Position numbers and translations under genes: made by a program
Notes under the pieces: model-generated
Seen by the model: the letters and a program-made list of their open reading frames with translations, nothing else
Databases searched by the model: none
Told to the model about the DNA's origin: nothing
Shown: piece after piece, positions 1-8,591 of the stretch
How the letters are laid out: every line of letters begins with the position of its first letter
Numbering within the stretch: position 1 is the stretch's first letter
Assembly (NCBI RefSeq): GCF_003264855.1
Contig: NZ_NFZS01000001.1
Location: 1,302,001-1,366,000 of the forward strand
Direction: 5' to 3'
Length of the DNA stretch: 64,000 nt
From: Dyella jiangningensis
GTDB lineage: Bacteria > Pseudomonadota > Gammaproteobacteria > Xanthomonadales > Rhodanobacteraceae

Positions 1-1
1 C

Positions 2-586
2 ATGGAACACGCCTATGCGAGGCATCTGGACCTGACCCAGCGCGAGATGCAGCGGCTGGCCAACGCCCTGCACCCGCGTTCCTGGCGAGAACGCGGGTTG
101 GCCGCGACGTTTGAGGATGGTCCACTGGCCCAGGCGGCGGCGATGGCGGGTGCCGAATACGCCTGTGAATTTTCCGGTGCCGGATTGAACCTGCTGGCGC
201 CCGATGTCCACATGATGCTTTACCGGCAGGCCTGCGAAGTGCTGGTGTACCTGCTCGCGCGCGAGCCGGTCAGGCGCTTTCGATTGCAGATACGCGGCGG
301 CTGCACGCATGGGCGGCGCTGGGTGGTGTTGCGCATGACTGCCGTGCGCGCCGCGGCGTCGCAACGGGGCCGGCCCGCACCCGAATGGCGGCAGTTGGTG
401 TCCCTGTTGGGCACCAACGGGCAGGGCATGACGACGGTGCGCGAGCGTGCACAGATTTACGGTGGCCTGGTGCACGAGCACGAGGACGAGCACCACCTTG
501 GCGTAGCGCTGTTGCTGCACGATGCCTTGCGCATCGAGGCTTCAGCCGAAACTGACCTGCTTTACGCGAGGCCGGCCTCGATCTAG
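2..586 (+). CDS. Degenerate sensor histidine kinase, C-terminal part (5' end outside window)
   Basis: The frame is open at the left window edge, so the true start probably lies upstream. The visible 194 residues look like the end of a NarX/HisKA_3-type kinase: LHPRSWRERGLAA matches the segment that normally follows the phospho-acceptor helix, and GQGMTTVRERAQIYGG (about residues 139-154) matches the G-box stretch of the ATPase domain. The N-box, usually QEALTNALRHA-like, is replaced by QACEVLVYLLARE and lacks the Asn, so ATP binding may be lost. The role is inferred and no cognate regulator is visible. Its TAG stop overlaps the stop of the convergent amidase gene through a shared CTAG. Confidence 0.55.
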   Translation: MEHAYARHLDLTQREMQRLANALHPRSWRERGLAATFEDGPLAQAAAMAGAEYACEFSGAGLNLLAPDVHMMLYRQACEVLVYLLAREPVRRFRLQIRGGCTHGRRWVVLRMTAVRAAASQRGRPAPEWRQLVSLLGTNGQGMTTVRERAQIYGGLVHEHEDEHHLGVALLLHDALRIEASAETDLLYARPASI

Positions 587-2187
587 GGAGCCGGCGGTAC
601 CGGCATGCCGCCCACGGTGTCCAGGAAGGTCGGTGGCTGCCAGGCCTTGGCGTGCTGTTCGAAGCCATAGGCTATGCTGATCAAGGTCGGCTCGCTCCAG
701 CGCGTACCAAACATCACGATGCCTACCGGCAGGTCATGCGCGAAGCCGGCAGGCACGGTGATGGACGGATAGCCAGCCATCGCCGCCGGCTGCGAGGCGC
801 CGCCGACGGTCGGGTCGCCGCTGACCACGTGGTCGCCCAGTACGGGGTCGGTAACGAAGGTCGGCCCCCAGGAAGGGGCAAGCAAGGCGTCCAGATGATG
901 AGCCTTCAAGGCCGCGTCGATGCCGTCCGGGCCGGAGATCTGCTTGGACTTTGCCAGCGCGGACATGTAAGCCTCGTCGCTGAGCGCGCCCTTGGCCTGC
1001 GCCTGTTCGAACAACTCCTGGCCGAACCATGGCATCTCGCGCTCCGCCTCTCGCTGGTTGAAGGCGATCAGGTCGGCGAGGGTTTTCACCTTCAGGCCGG
1101 TGCGGGTGGCGAGGTAGGTATTGATGTCGTGCTTGAAGTCGTAGAGCAGCACGGTCAGTTCCGTGTCGCCCAGCTCTTTCAGATGCGGCAAGTCCACCGG
1201 GTCGACGATGATGGCGCCCTGCGCCTTCATCAGCGCGATGGACTCATCGAGGACGCGGTCGGCGTTGGGCTCCGCACCGGCCATTTCCCGGACGACACCG
1301 ATGCGCTTGCCGCGCAAGCCGTCGGCGTTGAGGAAGCGCGTGTAGTCGGTGGCATGGCGGTCGGCCTCGACCGTGGCCGGGTCGCGCGGATCGGTGCCCG
1401 CGATGACGCTGAGCAGGGCCGCGGCATCGGCCACGTTGCGCGCCATGGGGCCGGCGGTGTCCTGGCTGTGACTGATCGGCACGATGCCGCTGCGACTGAC
1501 CAGGCCCAGCGTCGGCTTGATGCCCACGATGCCGTTGGCTGCCGCGGGGCAGATGATGGAGCCATCCGTTTCGGTGCCGATGGCCACCGTGACCAGTCCC
1601 GCCGCGACCGCCGCGCCCGATCCCGCGCTGGAGCCGCAGGGGTTGCGATCAAGCGCGTACGGGTTGCGGGTCTGCCCACCGCGCCCGCTCCACCCGCTGC
1701 TGGCGTGGTTGGACCGGATGTTGGCCCATTCGCTCAGATTGGTTTTGCCAAGGATCACCGCGCCATGGCTGCGCAGGCGCTCGACCAGTCCGGCGTCGCG
1801 GGGCGCCGGTGCGTCCATCATCGCCAGCGAGCCGGCCGTGGTCAGCATGCGATCGCCGGTGTCGATGTTGTCCTTCAGCAGCACCGGGATGCCGTAGAGC
1901 GGGCCGCGTCGCTTCGTGCGCTTGCGCTGGCTGTCCAGCTTCTGGGCGATTTGCAGCGCATCGGGATTGGTTTCCAGCACGGCTTTCAGTGTCGGGCCGG
2001 ACTGGTCGATGCGGCGGATGCGATCGAGAAACTGCTGGGCCAGCGCGCGGCTGGTCAGCGTGCCCGCGTCCATGTGCTGCTGTAGCGTGGCGACGGAAGC
2101 GAATGCGTCATCCGGTGCTTCCGCTGCCATCAACGGTGATGAGGTCAGCAGGGCAAGTACGGCGAGGACCAGCGGGCGGCGGAGCAT
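583..2187 (-). CDS. Secreted amidase of the amidase-signature family
   Basis: This 534-residue protein should hydrolyse a carbon-nitrogen amide bond; the substrate cannot be told. The Ser-cisSer-Lys triad is visible: Lys105 in VLLKDNID, the cis-Ser in CGSSAGSG (about 185-191) and the nucleophile Ser210 in TETDGSIICPAA. Residues 1-22 (MLRRPLVLAVLALL...) form a signal peptide, so it acts in the periplasm or outside. I chose the ATG at 2187 because GAGG lies 8 bases upstream and the signal peptide then starts correctly; an in-frame TTG at 2205 would add six residues. It stands alone and converges on the preceding gene. Family assignment is firm; the physiological role is open. Confidence 0.9.
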   Translation of the reverse strand: MLRRPLVLAVLALLTSSPLMAAEAPDDAFASVATLQQHMDAGTLTSRALAQQFLDRIRRIDQSGPTLKAVLETNPDALQIAQKLDSQRKRTKRRGPLYGIPVLLKDNIDTGDRMLTTAGSLAMMDAPAPRDAGLVERLRSHGAVILGKTNLSEWANIRSNHASSGWSGRGGQTRNPYALDRNPCGSSAGSGAAVAAGLVTVAIGTETDGSIICPAAANGIVGIKPTLGLVSRSGIVPISHSQDTAGPMARNVADAAALLSVIAGTDPRDPATVEADRHATDYTRFLNADGLRGKRIGVVREMAGAEPNADRVLDESIALMKAQGAIIVDPVDLPHLKELGDTELTVLLYDFKHDINTYLATRTGLKVKTLADLIAFNQREAEREMPWFGQELFEQAQAKGALSDEAYMSALAKSKQISGPDGIDAALKAHHLDALLAPSWGPTFVTDPVLGDHVVSGDPTVGGASQPAAMAGYPSITVPAGFAHDLPVGIVMFGTRWSEPTLISIAYGFEQHAKAWQPPTFLDTVGGMPVPPAP

Positions 2188-2341
2188 GGAGGCAGCCTCG
2201 GACAAAGTTGTGCGACATGATGTCGCAAAACGGCAGGCTATCGGAGTTTGCCGTGGTCCGGTGAGGGCCGCTGCCTATAATGAGCGAACGACATCGCCGC
2301 GCCGTCCTGGCGGCAGCGCACCAGGCTTACTAGGGAAGATC

Positions 2342-3097
2342 ATGAAAGCGCTCTCAGCGAAGCTGTGGCTGGCCAGGCGTGTCCTTGGCGCATGGGTGGG
2401 CATGCTCGTCCTGCTGCCTTTTGGTGCCTTGGCCCAGGACGCTCCGCATCCGGTGATTCCCGACACCCTGCAGCAGCGCATCGCCGCGTGCACGGCCTGC
2501 CATGGCGTGCATGGCGAAGGTACCCCCGAGAGCGGTTTCTTCCCGCGCCTGGCGGGCAAGCCGGCCGGTTATCTCGCGCGCCAGTTGAAGGACTTCCAGG
2601 ACGGCCTGCGCAAGTACGGCCCGATGGAATACACGGCGCGTCAGCTCAGCCCGGCATACATGCACGAAATCGCCGAATACTTCGCCGCGCAGGACGTGCC
2701 CTACAGTCGCTCGCCGCTGCCGCCGTTGTCGGCGGCGACGCTCAAGCGCGGCGAGGAACTGGTGACGCATGGCGATCCATCGCGCGAGATTCCCGCGTGC
2801 TCGGCGTGCCACGGCAGCCAGCTCACCGGTGTGCAGCCGGATATCCCGGGCCTGGTCGGTTTGCCGTACGACTACATCAGTTCGCAGCTGGGTTCGTGGC
2901 GCACCAAGACGCGTGCCACGGTGGCGCCGGACTGCATGTCCGAGATCGCCAACCGCCTGAGCGAATCGGACATCAGCGCGGTATCGGCGTGGCTGGCCAG
3001 CCGTGAACTGCCGGCGGACATGCATGCGCAGCCCGCGGGCTCGGTGACACCACCACTGCATTGCGGCGTGCTCGGCGACAAGGGAGACGGCGCATGA
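2342..3097 (+). CDS. Diheme c-type cytochrome
   Basis: A 251-residue periplasmic electron carrier with a signal peptide (about 1-31, ending ALA-Q). Two heme attachment motifs are visible, CTACH at 50-54 and CSACH at 153-157, so it has two cytochrome c domains in the style of cytochrome c4 or the small cytochrome partner of membrane dehydrogenases. The start ATG follows the end of an AGGGAAG-like ribosome site. It overlaps the next gene by ATGA, so the two cytochromes are translationally coupled. No dehydrogenase or oxidase gene is next to the pair, so the electron donor must be encoded elsewhere; that is inference. Confidence 0.88.
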   Translation: MKALSAKLWLARRVLGAWVGMLVLLPFGALAQDAPHPVIPDTLQQRIAACTACHGVHGEGTPESGFFPRLAGKPAGYLARQLKDFQDGLRKYGPMEYTARQLSPAYMHEIAEYFAAQDVPYSRSPLPPLSAATLKRGEELVTHGDPSREIPACSACHGSQLTGVQPDIPGLVGLPYDYISSQLGSWRTKTRATVAPDCMSEIANRLSESDISAVSAWLASRELPADMHAQPAGSVTPPLHCGVLGDKGDGA

Positions 3098-4377
3098 AGC
3101 GCGTGATAGCGATCGTGATCGTCTTGCTGCTGGCGGTGGGCGGCTGGTCGCTGTTCCACACGCAGGCCAGGCAGCCGGTGTCGCCGTCGGCGAGCCAGGT
3201 GACGGAAGCCACGCTGAAGGATCCGGCGCTCATCGCCAAGGGCGAGTACCTCGCCACCGTGGGCGACTGCGCGTCGTGCCATACGGAGCGTGGCGGCGTG
3301 CGCTACGCGGGCGGGCGCGTATTGCCCACGCCGTTTGGCAATATCCCCGCGCCGAACATCACCCCGGATCGCGAAACCGGCCTGGGCGGCTGGAGCTTCG
3401 AAGATTTCTGGCAGGCGCTGCACAGCGGCATGGGTCGCCACGGCGAGTTGCTGTATCCGGTGTTTTCCTACACGTCGTTCACCAAGGTCACGCGCGACGA
3501 TGCGCTGGCGATCTTCGCCTACCTGCAATCGCTGCCGGCCACGAACCAGGCGGCCAAGCCTTTGGGCCTGGGCTTCCCCTACAGCGTGCGCAACAGCCTC
3601 AAGGCATGGCGCGCGCTGTATTTCCAGGAAGGCGAATACCAGCCCGACGCCTCCAAGTCGGATGACTGGAATCGCGGCGCCTACCTCGTGCAAGGCCTTG
3701 GCCATTGCAACGAATGCCATGCGCCGCGCGATTCGTTCGGCGGTTCGCAGAACAAGCCTTCGCTCGCGGGCGGGCAGATTCCCTCGCAGAACTGGTACGC
3801 GCCCGACCTGAGCACCCAGGCCAACGGTGGCCTGCAAGGCTGGAGCGAACAGGACATCGTCGACCTGCTCAGGACGGGTCAGTCGGCGCGCGGTACGGCG
3901 TTTGGCCCGATGGCCGAAGTGGTGCAGCAGAGTACGCAGCACATGCGCGATGAGGACCTGCGCGCCATCGCCGTGTACCTGCAATCGCTGCCGCCGCGCG
4001 TGGCCGTGGCGGAGCCGACATCACCGCTCGATACCAGGCCGATCCTCGCGCAAGGCGCGAAGGTCTATGCGGAACGCTGCGCCGATTGCCATGGCAAGGA
4101 CGGCAATGGCGTGGCTGGCATCTATCCGCCACTCAACGGCAATTCGTCGGTGAACGAGCCCAGCGGCATCAATGCCATCCGCGTGGTGCTGCTCGGCGGA
4201 TTCCCGCCGGTGACAAAGGGCAACCCGCGTCCGTATTCGATGCCGCCGTTTGCCCAGCAGCTCAGTGACAGCGATGTGGCCGCGGTCGTCACCTACATCC
4301 GCCAGTCCTGGTCGAACCATGCGTCGCTGGTGATGGAGCGTGACGTCATCAAGAACCGCCACACGCCGATCGACTGA
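3094..4377 (+). CDS. Triheme c-type cytochrome, alcohol/gluconate dehydrogenase subunit II type
   Basis: A 427-residue protein with an N-terminal membrane anchor or signal (residues 3-21) and three heme sites: CASCH (59-63), CNECH (205-209) and CADCH (329-333). Three cytochrome c domains in this spacing are typical of the cytochrome subunit of quinoprotein or flavin-dependent membrane dehydrogenases (AdhB, Gnd cytochrome subunit), which pass electrons from a periplasmic oxidation to ubiquinone. The ATGA overlap with the diheme gene shows an operon. The catalytic dehydrogenase subunit is absent here, so the substrate is unknown. It converges on the following minus-strand gene with 2 bp between the stops. 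Confidence 0.88.
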   Translation: MKRVIAIVIVLLLAVGGWSLFHTQARQPVSPSASQVTEATLKDPALIAKGEYLATVGDCASCHTERGGVRYAGGRVLPTPFGNIPAPNITPDRETGLGGWSFEDFWQALHSGMGRHGELLYPVFSYTSFTKVTRDDALAIFAYLQSLPATNQAAKPLGLGFPYSVRNSLKAWRALYFQEGEYQPDASKSDDWNRGAYLVQGLGHCNECHAPRDSFGGSQNKPSLAGGQIPSQNWYAPDLSTQANGGLQGWSEQDIVDLLRTGQSARGTAFGPMAEVVQQSTQHMRDEDLRAIAVYLQSLPPRVAVAEPTSPLDTRPILAQGAKVYAERCADCHGKDGNGVAGIYPPLNGNSSVNEPSGINAIRVVLLGGFPPVTKGNPRPYSMPPFAQQLSDSDVAAVVTYIRQSWSNHASLVMERDVIKNRHTPID

Positions 4378-4379
4378 CC

Positions 4380-5369
4380 TCACGCGCGCTGCATCAGTCG
4401 CGTGTCGTCGGCCACCGCACGGGGCAGGCAGTCGACGCCGATCAGCGCGGCGCGCACGGCGTCATCGAGCGGCGTGTAGAGATCGTCGCCGAGGAATGCC
4501 CGCAACTTGCGGTCGTCCAGCCGGATCGGGTCGCGCCAGAGATAGCGCATCTTGCACAGCTCGCGCAGCGTTTCGTTGAACGGTGACGCCAGTCGAGCCA
4601 GCCACCAGGGAAACGCACCGGCGCGAATCGTCGGTTCACCGGCGACACGCCGGATCGCGTCCAGCATCGCGTGTCCATCCAGCCAGTGGCCGCCGAAGTG
4701 AAAGCTGTCGACGTCGGCCAGTTCGTGCTCGCGATCGAGCAACCGCGCCAGCACGTCGCCGACATCCGGCAGATAGGCCCACGCGTGGCCGAGGTCGTAG
4801 CGACCGGGGTACTGGATGCGGCGCACCGGCTTGCCCGCCTTGACCAGCCCTTGCGCAAACCAGTTGTTGCCGGCGCGGGGACCGAAGAAGTCGCCACAGC
4901 GAAGCACCAGCGATCGCACGCCCAGGCTCGCGGCGCTACGCAACCGCCGCTCCATTTCCGTGCGGATGTCGCCCTTGCGCGTGCATGGGTGCTGCGGCGA
5001 CGCCTCACTGAGCACAGGAAAGGCGTCGGCACCGTAGTTGTAGATCGTGCCTGGCAACACGACGCGGCTGCGGCTGGCCTTGGCTGCCGCGAGGGTGTTG
5101 TCCAGCATCGGCAGCACCAGGCGCCCCCAGCCGCGATAGCCGGGCGGGTTTACCGCATGGACGATGACGTCGGCGCCCGCCGCCGCGTGCAGCACGTCCT
5201 CGGCGTTCATGGCGTCGCCGACGCGCCAGTCGATGCCGTCCTTGCCGGCTTCCGATGGCGTGCGCACCAGGGCGCGTACCTGCCAGCCATGTCGGCGCAG
5301 GGCCACGCAGGTTTCCCGGCCGATGCCGCCGTTTGCGCCGATGACGAGGGCTGTCCGCTGAATGGTCAT
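4380..5369 (-). CDS. NAD(P)-dependent epimerase/dehydratase family protein
   Basis: A 329-residue Rossmann-fold protein of the extended short-chain dehydrogenase class. The nucleotide motif GANGGIG lies at about residues 12-18 and an active-site-like YNYG at about 111-114 in TIYNYGADAF. The C-terminal part (FHFGGHWLDGHAMLDAIRRVAG) resembles the substrate domain of nucleoside-sugar epimerases. The substrate is not predictable. It is transcribed away from a LysR regulator with a 90-bp shared intergenic region, a layout in which the regulator usually controls the divergent gene; that link is inferred. Confidence 0.82.
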   Translation of the reverse strand: MTIQRTALVIGANGGIGRETCVALRRHGWQVRALVRTPSEAGKDGIDWRVGDAMNAEDVLHAAAGADVIVHAVNPPGYRGWGRLVLPMLDNTLAAAKASRSRVVLPGTIYNYGADAFPVLSEASPQHPCTRKGDIRTEMERRLRSAASLGVRSLVLRCGDFFGPRAGNNWFAQGLVKAGKPVRRIQYPGRYDLGHAWAYLPDVGDVLARLLDREHELADVDSFHFGGHWLDGHAMLDAIRRVAGEPTIRAGAFPWWLARLASPFNETLRELCKMRYLWRDPIRLDDRKLRAFLGDDLYTPLDDAVRAALIGVDCLPRAVADDTRLMQRA

Positions 5370-5424
5370 GGTTGGTCCTCAGGGAAGGTGAGGAAAGCTT
5401 GCGGCTGGCCCGGGTAAAAGAAAA

Positions 5425-5452
5425 TTGCCGAATATCGAAGGTCTGCTATAAA
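5425..5452 (+). promoter_or_regulatory. Putative promoter of the LysR gene, predicting a leaderless mRNA
   Basis: TTGCCG (5425-5430), a 16-bp spacer and TATAAA (5447-5452) form a sigma70-like promoter. Transcription would begin about 7 bp after the -10 box, at the ATG itself (5460). No Shine-Dalgarno sequence lies before that ATG, which fits a leaderless transcript. Prediction only. Confidence 0.45.
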
Positions 5453-5459
5453 AATATGC

Positions 5460-6353
5460 ATGACCTCGAACGATCCCGGATGGGAGCTCTACCGATCCTT
5501 CCTCGCGGTGATGCACGAAGGCAGCCTGTCCGCCGCTGCGCGCGCCCTTGGCATGACCCAGCCCAGCCTGGGGCGTCATATGCGCGAGTTGGAAACGGCC
5601 CTTGGGACGGCCCTGTTTGCGCGCTCGCCTCAGGGGCTGACGCCGACCGAGCTGGCACGCGAACTGGTGCCGCACGCTCAGGCCATGGCGTCGGCAGCTG
5701 CAACCCTGCAGCGCACGGCATCGGCCGGCCGGGAGGAAATCAGCGGTACGGTGCGCCTGACCGCCAGCGAGGTGATCGGCGCGGAAGTGCTGCCGCCCAT
5801 CCTCACCCTGTTCCGCGAACGGCATCCCGGCGTCGTCGTCGAGCTGGTGCTCTCCAACCAGAGTAGCGACCTGCTGCGCCGCGATGCGGACATCGCCGTG
5901 CGCATGGTGCAGCCCACCCAGGAGGCCCTGGTCGCCCGGCACGTGGGCCGCATCGAACTGGGCCTGTTCGCCCATCGCCGGTACCTGGATGCGCATGGCC
6001 AGCCGTCGACCATCGCCGAGCTCGGCGGCCATGCCTTGATCGGCTTTGATACCGAACGGCCGTATATCCGCCGGTTGCGTCCCGAGGGCATGCCGTACAC
6101 CCGCGAGCACTTTTCGCTGCGCACGGACAGCGACCTGGCCGCGCTGGCGGCGTTGCGTGCCGGATTTGGCATTGGCTTCGCGCAGGTCAACCTGGCACGG
6201 CGCGATCCGCAGCTGGTGCGCCTGCTGCCGGACCCGCTGTCCTTGGCGCTCGAAACCTGGGTGGTGATGCACGAGGACCTGCGCCAGAGCCTGCGTGTTC
6301 GCCGGCTGTTCGATCATCTCGCCGAGGCATTGGAAGCCTACGTGAGAGGCTGA
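5460..6353 (+). CDS. LysR-family transcriptional regulator
   Basis: A 297-residue regulator. An N-terminal winged helix-turn-helix (residues about 8-67, with GSLSAAARALGMTQPSLGRHM as the recognition part) is followed by a LysR substrate-binding domain (about 90-290). It probably controls the divergent epimerase-like gene and itself from the 90-bp region 5370-5459. The effector is unknown. The start ATG has no ribosome site and lies just after a good -10 box, so it may be translated from a leaderless mRNA. Confidence 0.92.
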   Translation: MTSNDPGWELYRSFLAVMHEGSLSAAARALGMTQPSLGRHMRELETALGTALFARSPQGLTPTELARELVPHAQAMASAAATLQRTASAGREEISGTVRLTASEVIGAEVLPPILTLFRERHPGVVVELVLSNQSSDLLRRDADIAVRMVQPTQEALVARHVGRIELGLFAHRRYLDAHGQPSTIAELGGHALIGFDTERPYIRRLRPEGMPYTREHFSLRTDSDLAALAALRAGFGIGFAQVNLARRDPQLVRLLPDPLSLALETWVVMHEDLRQSLRVRRLFDHLAEALEAYVRG

Positions 6354-6364
6354 GCGGCCGCAGG

Positions 6365-6859
6365 TCAGGCCCGCACGAGATCCGCCAGCGCCTGCCAGGG
6401 CGCCTGATCCCAGTGCCCCCGCGCCTGGCCGGAAGGCGAGGGCAGCACGAACAGCCGGGTTTCGCCGATGCGCTCCGCCTGCAGCCCATAACCTGCAGGC
6501 CGCCCAAGCGCGGCGCGTGCGGCCGCCTTGCTGGTGAAAGCGAGCACGCCCGGCGCATGCTGCGCGATGCGACGCCGCAGGGCCTCCACGTCGAAGGCGT
6601 CGCGCGGAAGCTCATCGTCATTGCCCATGTGGTGCTTCGCCAGATCGGTCAACCCGATGCCCAGCGCGGGCAGCCGCGGGTATTCGGCAGGCGCGAACAG
6701 GCGGGGTGTCAGCTGCACGGCATGCAGGGTGCGCCAGAACATGTTGCCCGGATGCGCGTAGTACGCGCCGGCCTGCGCCGAGCGACGGCCCGCGGCGGTG
6801 CCGCAGAACACCAGTTGCAAGCCCGGCTGCAGCAGGTCGGGAAGAATCGGTTCACGCAT
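6365..6859 (-). CDS. mug: Mug-like mismatch-specific DNA glycosylase with altered active-site motifs
   Basis: A 164-residue uracil-DNA glycosylase superfamily protein aligning over its length with E. coli Mug (G:U/G:T mismatch and ethenocytosine glycosylase). LVFCGTAAGRRSA (17-29) corresponds to Mug VVFCGINPGLSSA, and VLPSPSGQAR to VLPNPSGLSR. The catalytic Asn of motif 1 (Asn18 in E. coli) is Ala22 here, and the Asn of motif 2 is Ser. YYAHPGNMFW is conserved, so the fold and DNA binding look intact. Similar GTA-type motif 1 variants occur in relatives as far as I recall, so this may be a subfamily rather than a dead enzyme. It diverges from rng. Confidence 0.8.
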   Translation of the reverse strand: MREPILPDLLQPGLQLVFCGTAAGRRSAQAGAYYAHPGNMFWRTLHAVQLTPRLFAPAEYPRLPALGIGLTDLAKHHMGNDDELPRDAFDVEALRRRIAQHAPGVLAFTSKAAARAALGRPAGYGLQAERIGETRLFVLPSPSGQARGHWDQAPWQALADLVRA

Positions 6860-6996
6860 CGTCGTGCAGCATAGCGTGCGCTGGCGCTGTCCCTCAAAGG
6901 AAGACTGTCCAGTACATCAAATGTCGTGTTTCCCTGCGAATCTGCGCGCCAGTTGGCGGCTCGGCCGAACTGGCCGTCAGCGTGTCTCGACACGCA

Positions 6997-7026
6997 TCGA
7001 CAGTGTGCGCGGACTACCGTTATAAA
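6997..7026 (+). promoter_or_regulatory. Putative sigma70 promoter of rng
   Basis: TCGACA (6997-7002) and TATAAA (7021-7026) are separated by 18 bp, and the predicted start site lies just before the ribosome site AGGGGAG (7039-7045) of rng. It would also drive yhdP downstream. Sequence match only. Confidence 0.5.
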
Positions 7027-7050
7027 GATTGTCTATGCAGGGGAGTGCCC

Positions 7051-8544
7051 GTGAGCGAAGAAATCCTGATCAACGTGACCCCACGCGAGACCCGCGTCGG
7101 CGTGGTGGAAAACGGCATGTTGCAGGAGGTGCACGTGGAACGGGCGTCCCGGCGCGGCTATGTCGGCAACGTGTACAAGGGACGTGTGCAGCGGGTGATG
7201 CCCGGCATGCAGGCCGTGTTCGTGGACATCGGGCTGGAGCGCGCGGCATTCCTGCATGCCTCCGACATCCTGCGCCCGCCGTTGCCGGCCGCCGTCGAAG
7301 GCGCTGAGCCGGTCGCCAGCGGCAACGGGCACGGCCATATCCCCTCGATCAGCGAGCTGGTCCACGAAGGCCAGGAGATCGTGGTGCAGGTGGTGAAGGA
7401 TCCCATCGGCACCAAGGGCGCCCGGTTGTCCACGCACCTGTCGATTCCGTCGCGCTATCTGGTGCTGCTGCCGCATGCCCGCACGCTGGGTATTTCCGCG
7501 CGTATCGAGGACGAGGCCGAACGCCTGCGCCTCAAGGAAGTGCTCACCACGCTGATCGGCGAGAACCCGCTCGGCTACATCGTGCGCACCAATGCCGAGG
7601 GGCAGACCGCCGAATCGCTGGCCTTCGACGTCACCTACCTGGGCAAGGTGTGGCGCGTCGTGCAGGAGAACATCGCCAAGGCGAAGGTGGGCGACCGCGT
7701 GTACGAGGAACTCTCGCTGCCGCTGCGCAGCCTGCGCGACATGCTCAACGACGACATCGAGAAGGTCCGCGTGGATTCGCGCGAAACGTTCGAGAAGGTC
7801 GTGAAGTTCGTGCACAAGTTCATGCCGCATCTGGACGACCGCGTGGAGCACTACAGCGGCGAGCGTCCCATCTTCGACCTGTACGGCGTGGAGGACGAAA
7901 TCCAGCGCGCGCTCAAGAAGGAGGTGCCGCTGAAATCGGGTGGCTACCTCATCGTGGACCAGACCGAGGCCATGACCACCATCGACGTGAACACCGGCGG
8001 CTACGTCGGCTCGCGCAACTTGGAGGAAACCGTCTACCGCACGAACCTGGAGGCCGCACAGGCGGCGGCGCGCCAGCTTCGGCTGCGCAACCTCGGCGGC
8101 ATCATCATCATCGACTTCATCGACATGACCGACGAGGAGCATCGTCGCCAGGTGCTGCGCACGCTGGAAAAAGGCCTCGCGCGCGACCATGCCAAGACCA
8201 CGGTCTATCCGATGTCGGCGCTCGGCCTGGTGGAGATGACGCGCAAGCGCACCACCGAAAGCCTGGAGCGCCAGCTGTGCGAACCCTGTCCGGCCTGCAG
8301 CGGCCGCGGCACGGTGAAGACGGCCGAGACAGTGACCTACGAGATCTTCCGCGAGATCACCCGTGCCGTGCGCCAGTTCAACACCGAAAAACTACTGGTC
8401 ATGGCCAGTCCGAAGGTCGTCGGCCGCATCCTGGAGGAGGAGTCCGCCGCGGTGGCCGAATTGGAAGAGTTCATCTCCAAGAGCATACGCTTCCAGGCTG
8501 AAGAGCATTATTCGCAGGAACAGTTCGATGTGGTTCTGCTTTGA
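7051..8544 (+). CDS. rng: Ribonuclease G
   Basis: A 497-residue endoribonuclease of the RNase E/G family, which matures 16S rRNA 5' ends and decays mRNA in the cytoplasm. The N-terminus SEEILINVTPRETRVGVVENG aligns with E. coli RNase G; an S1 RNA-binding domain follows (about 37-120). The metal-binding acidic motifs IDVNTGGYVG and IIIIDFIDM and the zinc-link CPAC in CEPCPACSGRG are present, and the long C-terminal scaffold of RNase E is absent. The GTG at 7051 is chosen because AGGGGAG precedes it by 5 bases and it matches the family start. rng-yhdP-tldD is the gammaproteobacterial order, although maf, often upstream, is replaced by mug. Confidence 0.96.
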   Translation: MSEEILINVTPRETRVGVVENGMLQEVHVERASRRGYVGNVYKGRVQRVMPGMQAVFVDIGLERAAFLHASDILRPPLPAAVEGAEPVASGNGHGHIPSISELVHEGQEIVVQVVKDPIGTKGARLSTHLSIPSRYLVLLPHARTLGISARIEDEAERLRLKEVLTTLIGENPLGYIVRTNAEGQTAESLAFDVTYLGKVWRVVQENIAKAKVGDRVYEELSLPLRSLRDMLNDDIEKVRVDSRETFEKVVKFVHKFMPHLDDRVEHYSGERPIFDLYGVEDEIQRALKKEVPLKSGGYLIVDQTEAMTTIDVNTGGYVGSRNLEETVYRTNLEAAQAAARQLRLRNLGGIIIIDFIDMTDEEHRRQVLRTLEKGLARDHAKTTVYPMSALGLVEMTRKRTTESLERQLCEPCPACSGRGTVKTAETVTYEIFREITRAVRQFNTEKLLVMASPKVVGRILEEESAAVAELEEFISKSIRFQAEEHYSQEQFDVVLL

Positions 8545-8591
8545 GAGCCTGGTGACGCGCGTCGCTGGGCTGGTTGCGTTGTGAGCGTCGA

